Source of the DNA: Lenisia limosa
Taxonomy: Eukaryota; Breviatea
NCBI GenBank assembly: GCA_001655205.1
Contig: LPNZ01011521.1
Span: 1-28,077 of the forward strand
Direction: 5' to 3'
Length of the DNA: 28,077 bases
Positions 9,614 through 18,800 of the stretch are shown here, piece after piece. The notes under the pieces were generated by a model. The model had not been told where the DNA came from. It saw only the letters and a program-made list of their open reading frames with translations, and did no database searches. Within the stretch, counting starts at the first letter, position 1. Each line of letters opens with the position of its first letter. Made by a program: the position numbers and the translations under genes.

Positions 9614-12600
9614 ATAGAAATGAGAAATAAAAACAAGGTTGCATCTAGCCGAAGCCGTCTACACCATCCCGCTTATAAGAGATATTGAATTTTAGTTTCA
9701 TATTAATTCACCAATCATTTGCCTTACAACTCTGCACGCTATCATAGGCATGGATTGCTGTATGAACGCCGACCAACCGAAAGTGGACACAAGTCTGGAG
9801 GTTCGGGCAAGAACGGAAGTTTCGTCGCCTTCAGCGGCCTCCTCCAAACGGTGCTGCCACGCCTNNNNNNNNNNNNNNNNNNNNNNNNNNNNNNNNNNNN
9901 NNNNNNNNNNNNNNNNNNNNNNNNNNNNNNNNNNNNNNNNNNNNNNNNNNNNNNNNNNNNNNNNNNNNNNNNNNNNNNNNNNNNNNNNNNNNNAGCCCTA
10001 TGCTTCTGTCACAGAAAGACTGAAAATCTCGATTAACTCTTGGTCATGCCAGAGCAGCAGGAGAGACAAAAGCCCCATTTACCTTAAACGTGACCCGGGC
10101 GACTGAGTGGCCAGCTCCTTCAATCCAGTCGAAGATCCGGTCCGCGGGGACTGTGCTAGGGTTGGCAAGATGGTACACAGTGCTGACGTGTGAGATGTAA
10201 AATGAGAATAGTAGTGTGGAGTACTTATTACATATACATGTACTCAAAAGTGCCCCCACCTGAAAGAGGGAGAAGAGGCAAGAGCAACAGCTGCGCCGGC
10301 GGCCCAGTCCACAGCAGTCATTTCCATCTGAATCGGTGAAAGGTGTGCACGTGACATGATTGCCTTGATCATGCACCCACATTCCATCCGGCAACATCAG
10401 GGGCATAACCGAGCTGCACGGCCGCACGCATGAGCATAAACTGGTAGTCCATATCGTTGTATGCTGAAGTAGTTGAAGCGCCTGCCAGGTTGCCGCACCT
10501 GATATGTGAGAACAGTCCAACAAACGGGCAAGTCACCCCCAACAGACCGAACAATGTTGGCCTTGAGCCCGTTGAAACGAGCTTGTTCAATCAGGCGCTC
10601 ACAGACCCACTTGCTTTGTCCATAGCCGTCACCAAGATGCTATAGGCGTCAGAGATTCAGTGTTGGTCATAAAGTCACGGCATCAAAAAGTACGGCCATG
10701 AAAAAAGTCAGGCCATCATAAAAGTCAGGACTACTCACGTGTACGAAAGACGAGATGTTCTCAGTTTCGCGGCATTGACGACGGCCGATGGGCCAAATTC
10801 CGGTGGTGGAGATGAACGTCAGGAATGAAGCCGGCGCTGAGAGGTAACGTCAAAATAAGCCGAGCTGAGTGGGAGAAGATCGCCAACACCCCCAACCAGT
10901 CGAAGCCATCCTGATGATTTCTTTGGTTCCGGAAACGTTGGCAGGAGCAAGGGCTGAGTATGGTAGAGACAGATTCACGTTCGCTCTGCAATGTCAGTGG
11001 GAAATGCATCCTCCACAGACTCACCCCGCGTGGATGATGTGCTGGCACTGTGTAACGGTTTCAACGTCTTCTGCGGAGAGGGCCAGTTGAGGCTGTGTAA
11101 GGTCGCACGGAATGACGGAAATGCGGCCGCCTAAATGCATTAGCAATTGCAGTAATAACAGGTCAACATCCCTCCCCCACTTGAGAGGGCCTCGGAAATG
11201 GGGGAGCTGAGCAGGTTCTTTGCCTGAAGGTTGGCAGTCACGCGACCGGTAGCGGCGGCGGCGTTGTCACCCCGGGCCAGGACAATTATCTTGCAGTCCG
11301 CGGGGGCTGCAGTGAAGACAGCCTTGAGCGTTAGTGCGGTCATGGNNNNNNNNNNNNNNNNNNNNNNNNNNNNNNNNNNNNNNNNNNNNNNNNNNNNNNN
11401 NNNNNNNNNNNNNNNNNNNNNNNNNNNNNNNNNNNNNNNNNNNNNNNNNNNNTGAAGGCTCCAAGATAACCCGTGGCTCCGGTGACCGCAACGGAAGAGG
11501 CCGACTTCAGCGGGATGAATTCTGAAGCGGTCAGCGTCTGAGAATCGGCAGGAAAGACCCACCCTGGTAGTTGACTAGGGGAAGACCCTCCATCCTGGCC
11601 TCGGCGTTAAAGTCCGTGGAAATGAGAGAAAGCGCACGGTCGCGGCCACATGGGTTGTAGAGGCGATCTGGGGGTGAGGGGCCATGGATTTCGAGGGGCA
11701 TCATACCAATAATAGGCAGAAGTCTGTTGATGGTGGGGTAGGCGTAAATATCCTTGAGAGATACCTATACAAAATAAACAGCAACTGAAGGGATTCTGGG
11801 TCTCTAATGCCTTCTCGAATTCCTCTGCTGATTTATCGATAGTTTTCGACGATTTTATTGACCTGACATTCCTTTAAGCCTCCACGCACCTGCAATCCAA
11901 AGACTCCTTGTATCCTCTTGACAAGCCACACGGAGGACAGTGAATGTCCACCAAGATCAAAGAAGGAGTCATCAACACAAACCGAGCCAGGTGTGAGGTG
12001 CAAGACTTCTTCGAAGAGCTAAAGAGGTGATGATGGGGTGTCAATACAAAAACATCAGTTTTCTGATCAGCAGCACCACGCACCAGTAATAGGGCGGAAC
12101 GTCTGTCCACGTCAGAGCTTTCCTTAGTGCATCGGAGAGCAAAGGACGGTACTGGGCCTCCAAGCGGATGGCTGGATGCAAGCATGATGTCCGACTGGCC
12201 AGCAAGTTTCTTCATGGATGACTGGGGTGGAGCCGGAAGCAGCCGTCTGTCGACCTTACCTGCAGAGTAAAACAAAAGCGATGATGGTATTGACAAAGAG
12301 AGGTGGCATACCTGAAGCGTGGAGTGGAGGGTTGCTGAGTTCAATAAAGACGGTGGGGATGGCGTAATGAGGGAGGGAAGCCTTGAGAATGTCTCTGATG
12401 GCGGAGCAACCACCATTTTCCTGGGGGGGGGGGGTAACACCAAAGNNNNNNNNNNNNNNNNNNNNNNNNNNNNNNNNNNNNNNNNNNNNNNNNNNNNNNN
12501 NNNNNNNNNNNNNNNNNNNNNTTGGTGAAACAATGATATTTATGTTGAAACTTGCCTATCTGTAACGAGGCTTACAGTGATTTCGTAGTTCTTGAGTCTC

Positions 12601-15421
12601 GTTTCTCCATCCTTGTCAGTGTCACGAATGAGGTAGGCAACCAGTCTAAAAGGGATATAAGACCCACAGCTGTACTCTAACATTTCCCACCCCAAATGCT
12701 CACCTTTTGTCCTCGCCCTCCTCGCCGTCCGTAACGACGATGCAAGACGCCAGAGCCACAACCTCGATAATGGCTGTCTCAACCGCACTGCACACAACAC
12801 TATAACCACGGATCTTGACCATGAAGGCACATCTAAGTTGTGAGGGACATATGGTTAGAAACAAGGCAAGAGACGCGCAGTTGACATATATATGGTTAGA
12901 AACAAGGCAAGAGACGCATAGTCACGGCGAACCTGCCGAGCACTTCAAGATTGCCATCAGGGAGGAATCGCGCTACATCTCCGGTTCCTAAGACCATTAA
13001 CACGGTTTTTTGACAATATACAATAAGCATTCCGCCTCCCCCCCACTATAGAGCTGCTGAGAGTTGACGACAGGGAAGCGCTCAGCAGTCATATCGGGCC
13101 TTCCAAGATAGCCACGTGCTAGGCAGGGCCCGGCAACATAGAGTTCACCAGCCTCACCATTCGGCACCTGCAATGAGTTAATGAAGCCCTTAATGCGACA
13201 CGACCGACCTCATTCATGTCTTCGTCAAATAGCAAGGTCTTGCAGAACGGCATTGGACGACCGACAGGACAAAACTTCGCACTATTGGCTCCGGTTCCCA
13301 GGAGGTCTGAGCAGCACACCTCGTGGCACTCGCTGATAGAGTAGAGGTTGATGGGACGGACCTGCGGAATTAACAGCAATAACGAAAAGTGCTGGAAGTT
13401 CTTGAAAATCAAAACACACATGACACAATACACACAGTGGTGAGTAATCTCTTTCACTGCAACGGACCGACCCCATTGGCAGACCTGAGGGAGGGCCTCA
13501 ATGAGACGACTTCTGAGCTTGGTAGTGACAACTTCGCCATTCTAACACGATAAGATCTATTAGAGAGGTCAGGTTTGTCCTGCAGCCCACCAAATAGACA
13601 GTCTTCATTTTAGTGAGCCTCGTTCTGATCTCCTCGGCTGTGACAGTGTTGAGAACAGTCTCGCAGAGGCTTGGAGTCATCAGAATCTGAGGCGGTCAGT
13701 CCAAAATACGCCATTACTCAAGTCGTGTCCGATCATCAATTATTCTCTTTCTTATACCTCAGTGGCCTCAGTGGCTTCGAGGAAGTCGATCAGGGCGGGA
13801 GCGTCGAAGATCACGTGATCCGGTACAACAATTGTGGTGGCACCGCGAAGGAGGGGTCTGAGAGTCACGGTGAAGAGACAAGACTGATTAACCCATTCGA
13901 GCACTCCCAAGTAAAGATCCTACCTGAAGCACTCCCAAACAAAGAAAACATTGCATGCCACGCGATCTAAGGCGGTGAGAACTCTGTAAAGAAGATAGGA
14001 TCTCTAAGGCGATGAAAACTCTGTAAAGAATATAAGATCTGTTGAATTAGGGACAAAAGAAAGCCAGCTACCCCGTCCCACCCCCAGGATGATATCCGGA
14101 CACAGTCATACGCCACAAGTAGGAAGTGACAGGCTAATTGGTAAGGATAGCAATAAAGCTGGAACAGATATCATGATTTGCATTTCCTCGTACGGCTCTA
14201 TGGGGGTTTTCGATACCCTTGGGCTGGTTAGTCGTGCCGCTGCTGTAGACGACAAAACAAAGTGAGTCGGCATGAGGCTCCTTTCCGGCCGGCAGAGATA
14301 CTTCTGTTTTGTGTCAGGGGGGGGGGGGGGNNNNNNNNNNNNNNNNNNNNNNNNNNNNNNNNNNNNNNNNNNNNNNNNNNNNNNNNNNNNNNNNNNNNNN
14401 NNNNNNNNNNNNNNNNNNNNNNNNNNNNNNGAGCCGATAAATCTCGATATTTAAAGCGAGCTTTCGGACCATAGGAAGTCCTCATGGATCCACATTCCAT
14501 ACCACGGGGAAGAATAGCGGAGGCTTCCCAGCCCTGGTCCATGTCCAAAATGGGAATGTCTGTTGCAGGGAGGCGAGCTGAAAACTGTGCTTTCGAAATG
14601 ATGTACTTCTGCGACAGAGTCAAAAAGAATCATTTGCTTTTATTATGTTGGAACAGCGCGCATGGCAAAGAATGACATTCCCAGTCAGCTTACGGGGTTG
14701 GAATCAGCAAGCACATTCTCAACAAGGACTAGAGGGTGAAATAGAGCGGCGAGTGACAGATGCAGATACATTGCAGAAGCTTACAAGGGGGGTAAGCCAG
14801 TTCGAGGGGGAGGAAGGCGCCTCCAGCCATCAATGCCCCCAGACAAGCAATGACATAATCTGAATATTAGGAGAATGTTGTATTGTATGTGGGTGGAGAA
14901 GGGGATGATATGGATGATTATTTTTCGCATGAATCAATAGGAGGAAGAGACCAAAATGCTGATGGTAAAAAAACAAAAGTCATATTTGTTATTTGTGATG
15001 TAAAGATAAACACAATTTCACCTGATCAACTTAAGAATTCCCCGAAAAGATCTCAGGGAGTCCCCAAGAGCCTACCAACGCATCTGTCCATGAAAATGGC
15101 CACAACTTCGTCACGGCAGACACCATTGGCTTTGAGGAGGTTGGCAATGAGCTTGGCTTGCTCACGAGCTTCGCGATATCTGAACAGAGGAATCAATTCA
15201 TCACGCTAACACCACCGGAATAAACGAAGATACCAATTTAATCTTCATAGTTTGAATAAAATTAACTTATAGCGGCTTAGAAAACAGCTCAGTTCCTACG
15301 TAATACTTCTCTCGCCGTCAGTAAGAGCGATCAAATCGGGTGTTTCTTGTGCTTGGCGTTCAAAAATCTCATGGAGGCACTGCTCTAGCTCAGCAGGAGA
15401 GTGAGTTTGCGCTGCTGACAT
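9504..15421 (-). CDS. NRPS-like reductase: adenylation, carrier protein, thioester reductase (A-T-R)
   Basis: The enzyme should activate a carboxylic or amino acid as AMP ester, load it on a phosphopantetheine arm and release it by NAD(P)H reduction, as alpha-aminoadipate reductases and related A-T-R proteins do. Exon 1 (15421-15300) starts [15 protein letters not shown] and contains the typical [17 protein letters not shown]-domain motifs seen are [11 protein letters not shown] (A3), [10 protein letters not shown] (A5 position), [14 protein letters not shown] (A6), [18 protein letters not shown] (A7-A8), VKIRGYSV and GKVDRR (A10 Lys). The carrier domain reads [14 protein letters not shown], with the Ser attachment site. 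The reductase domain reads [37 protein letters not shown] and GNLAGAS. More than 20 exons, with gaps at 9865-9993, 11346-11452, 12446-12521 and 14331-14430. The C-terminus is either a read-through stop at 9700-9698 or, after splicing out repeat copy B, TAG at 9506-9504. A frame jump near 12200 is unexplained. It is not assigned to LYS2 because the substrate is unknown. Confidence 0.92.
9607..9740 (-). repeat. interspersed repeat copy B at the 3' end of the NRPS-like gene
   Basis: This is the closest match to copy C, near-identical over ~120 bp apart from scattered substitutions and small indels. In gene sense it starts GTGCAGAGTTGTAAGG at 9737 and ends CATTTCTATGTGTCAG at 9607, giving a 131 nt GT-AG unit. 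Excising it as a phase-2 intron joins SMPMIA to [18 protein letters not shown] and later codons up to TAG at 9504. Confidence 0.8.
9750..11520 (-). other. thioester reductase (R) domain of the NRPS-like protein
   Basis: This is a Rossmann-fold, extended-SDR-like release domain. The glycine motif TGATGYLG is at about 11480, HAG at about 11035, a Ser/Thr-rich FISTTG strand at about 10820, the catalytic Tyr and Lys in GYGQSKW at about 10620, and GNLAGAS at about 10490. It ends with [17 protein letters not shown], a typical C-terminal helix of the family. Confidence 0.9.
10664..10740 (-). repeat. four-unit degenerate tandem array inside an NRPS-gene intron
   Basis: Starting just after the GTGAGT donor, about four units of ~19 nt follow one another in gene sense. 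They resemble CCTGACTTTTATGATGG, CCTGACTTTTTTCATGG, CCGTACTTTTTGATG and CCGTGACTTTATGACC. The array fills most of the intron. Confidence 0.6.
11880..12040 (-). other. carrier-protein (T/PCP) exon of the NRPS-like protein
   Basis: The exon encodes [20 protein letters not shown] followed by [13 protein letters not shown]. The Ser in GGHS is the phosphopantetheine attachment site. It is followed by [10 protein letters not shown] and a GTGCGT donor, and the next exon starts [12 protein letters not shown], the usual end of a PCP domain. Confidence 0.92.
12848..12917 (-). repeat. direct duplication in an NRPS-gene intron
   Basis: A ~28 bp unit (plus strand TATGGTTAGAAACAAGGCAA then GAGACGC) is repeated with a 41 bp offset at 12848-12876 and 12889-12917, essentially without mismatches. 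It is intronic, between the exon encoding [18 protein letters not shown] and the exon encoding VKIRGYSV. Confidence 0.8.
13966..14040 (-). repeat. duplicated splice-acceptor segment in the NRPS-like gene
   Basis: Two ~37 bp units on the gene strand each contain TTCTTTACAGAGTT followed by a CATCGCCTTAG or CACCGCCTTAG acceptor. The downstream copy precedes the exon reading [14 protein letters not shown]. The upstream copy is an equally good-looking acceptor. Confidence 0.65.
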
Positions 15422-15897
15422 TTTGATAAACTAGAACAAATCTCAACCTCTACTCTAGTTCTACTGTACACAAAATCTACTGCTGATCTCTTGCCAATGC
15501 ATGTTTTCGCAAAATTCCGACGGCAGGGAACAATACTTACATTAGTTACACTGGTTACTAGTGATGCAGAACCTCATGCTTCCGCCTCCGCGATAATTGA
15601 AGAGAGGTTTGGGGGGAAAAAGAAAAGAAGAAAGAAAGGAAATAAATACTGAAAAAAACAGAAGAGGGTGATTTTTGAGTTCTGCAAGTTGGTCGTGAGC
15701 CTCATTGTTTTTTGCTCTGACCACTGACCACTAGCAAGCACCAAAGCAAAAAGTAATGATACCGAATCTTCGTGTCTTTGTTGTGTGATGATCCTTCGTT
15801 CGCATCGTTATATTATTGCAAATTATTGTTTTCTCATCAACACGATAGATTTGTTTGTCTGTGAGTATTGTTACTATTACCAGGTTTGAGGTTGGGC
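15422..15897. promoter_or_regulatory. shared divergent promoter region, NRPS-like gene and ABCA gene
   Basis: About 475 bp separates the NRPS-like ATG (15421, minus) from the ABCA ATG (15898, plus). It contains a purine-rich stretch (about 15605-15665) and a tight direct repeat of TGACCAC at about 15719-15732. No ORF or known repeat is seen. If the two genes are co-regulated, their elements should be here. That is an inference. Confidence 0.45.
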
Positions 15898-18800
15898 ATG
15901 TGGCTGACAAAGTTTCTTTCACAGTGCGTTGCACTTGTGGCCAAGGATGTCATCTTGACAAGGAAGAAGTCCTTCATTACCCTGGTTTGTGATGGGAGCC
16001 CTTTCACATAGTTGTTGCGACAGTGTAATTCCAAACTGCCAAGTATATGATATATATAGATAGATAGATAGATATATTTTTGAAGTTAGGGGTGGTAAAT
16101 GGAGGGTATAGGTCACTCTGAACCAACCAGAGGCAAGTAAGACTTGGCACACTAGGAAGGAAAGGGTCATCCGTTCCTAACATTGTAGTTTGTTGTCATC
16201 CTTCCTGCCCTTTTCATTGTTGGACTGTTCTTCGGCAACAAAGCGGTCTGTCTGTGCTTGCATTACCATTTTTATTAATGCATATATATATATTTTTACA
16301 GTACGTGAGAGAAGTAATGGCACTAAGTAGNNNNNNNNNNNNNNNNNNNNNNNNNNNNNNNNNNNNNNNNNNNNNNNNNNNNNNNNNNNNNNNNNNTGAT
16401 AATGTCCTGGCGACGACGTGGCATGGAGTCGTTTAGGTCTTTAATTGCAGATGAAGGTGACCAAGCATCTTCCAATTTTTCCGTCATATCAGCTTCGGAG
16501 GTCGGTGTGACACCAGATTTGCCCAATTTTGTATCAAGTAGATATCATGCATACTCAATGTTCAAATCTGGACATTGTGGTGGCAACGATATAAAATACA
16601 CGGAACTTACTTTTATCCTGTTGAAACATTGATTTTTTAATTGGCACATGCTAATTTCAACTTTCATTAAACCCCATCTTTTTCATCTATTACGTCCCAA
16701 ATAGTTCATAAAATGTTCAAGATACAGTCTCAAAACACTTTCAGGACTTAGTATATCATATATAAATGCTCAGGAATATCAGGAAGTGTTTCGTAAAAAT
16801 AATAATATCGTTTAACGTACAGTTAGAAATTGTGGAAAATCATCAAATTTGGCCTTTTTTTTTTTGTTTTTTTAAGANNNNNNNNNNNNNNNNNNNNNNN
16901 NNNNNNNNNNNNNNNNNNNNNNNNNNNNNNNNNNNNNNNNNNNNNNNNNNNNNNNNNNCATTACTTATCTCTCGCACTGTATATTTAATATGATATAATA
17001 TATACTATATATATATATAATATATATGTCTATTGCAAGATTTCTTTGTGATCCATTGTCTTTCGTCTCTCATTCTTATTTTAGATTTACGAGAACGACA
17101 AAAACAAAGAGCTACACGGATTCAACCCTGAGAATCAAGTTGACGTTACCCCAGGTCTCACATGCTCTTGTTGGGATAACGGACCATCTCAAAAAGGTAG
17201 TTGGGATACCAGCTGGGCGGTTCTGATTATGTAATCTTCTGCTACATTACACCAATAGTCAGTAGTGAAGCTTTAAATTCACCCCGCTACAGCTGCGGAA
17301 GATTGTGACTGCGTACCCTTGTTCTACGCCCCAACAGGCCATGCGGATGTTGATGATATCATTACGGTTGGTACTGAGTACACTCTGTATTTTGAAAGAA
17401 CACCTAGCGATCATATGTGGAGATATATGCATGTATACATGTATAATACATATACTACTATATATAAATGATACAATATATGACTTATTACATAGAGTGA
17501 AAACACGACAGCTGAAAACCTTGCTGATTGACGATTTAGCGGCTGAAAGTGGTGGCTGACTTGGGCAGTAGCGATGTCCAGGGTTTTGCGACCATTGTTG
17601 AGGCCCAGAACAAGGTCTGGTGGTGTTGATATGTAAATTTCAGAATCCATTGCTACCATATCTTTGTTTGACACATATATCTAGTACGCCGAAGTTACGG
17701 GCAATGCTGGTTTCATTTTACACTTCCCTGACGCTGAAGCTAGTATGTTGGGATTTCTGTAATTTCTGTGATTTCTACAATGCGAAATCTTTTAACTTGG
17801 CAGACATGGGAACAGCATTCACAACTCTTGTCAGATATGAGCTTTATGGCGTGCCTTCCGAGAATTCATACCTCTCAAAATAGTAGGCTTTCAAATGATG
17901 AGCTTCAAACAAAAAATGCTTCCGCTCTTGCACCACTCATGCTGAATATTTGAGCTTTGCTTATAGCGGGAGTTATAGATTCTGATATCAGTAAAGTAAA
18001 AGTGCATTTATTCAATTGGTGTACTTGAAGTGACTTTGTAGTGGAAAAGACCCCCTCAGCGAGGAGCTTCAGTTTGAAACTTCAGTCAACATTGCCGCCC
18101 ATAGTGCAGTTCATATGGCTATTGACGGATGGAAGGTGGGGGCATTGATATTCACTACGGTCTCAAAAAAGACTGAATTTCCCAGGGAAGCCCTAGATAT
18201 GGCCATCGGGTTCAATGGTGCTGACAGTAACCATTCAGCTTGGAACGACCCCTGAGACAACAAGCATCGGCCTCAACCCGCTTCTTCCAGAACATCCTTA
18301 TCGAGGAGGTGGGCCATCATAATCAATTGCTGTGATGAACGATTGTTGCCATATTTCCCCCTTTACTGATTAGACCCTGAGTGGATCAATGAATATCGAT
18401 TCATTGGTGGAATGGGCGCCTTAATCATCACTGCCGGTTCTGCTGTGAGCGGAATGTCATTACTATTTTGTCCATTCATAGGGCTTCTTCTTGACCTTCA
18501 AGGGGCACTTTTTCTTCACGGCCCTGATGGTGATGGCGGAACGGGATGGAGGGCCAGCTTCGGCACTAGCCCGGCTCGGCACTTTGCCATCAGCCTTTTG
18601 GGTGTCCAAACTCGTGACGTCATCGATAATGGCACTCGTGGGCTAGTACATGGTCTTCTGTTCAACTTAAATATCGCCCACCTCATTGACCTTCAAGGTG
18701 TCCTCGATTTTCTGCTATCTATTTGGATGGATGACATCCATTCCGATCTTCAGCGAGACCGACGCAGCCATCCCCATCATGGTGCTAACGGCCTTCTTCG

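Noticed and set aside
18236-18310. Alternative frame reading [14 protein letters not shown] before the second ABCA helix
   Set aside because: It looked ABCA-like, but the phases of both flanking introns fit only the other frame ([20 protein letters not shown]), so it is probably coincidence.
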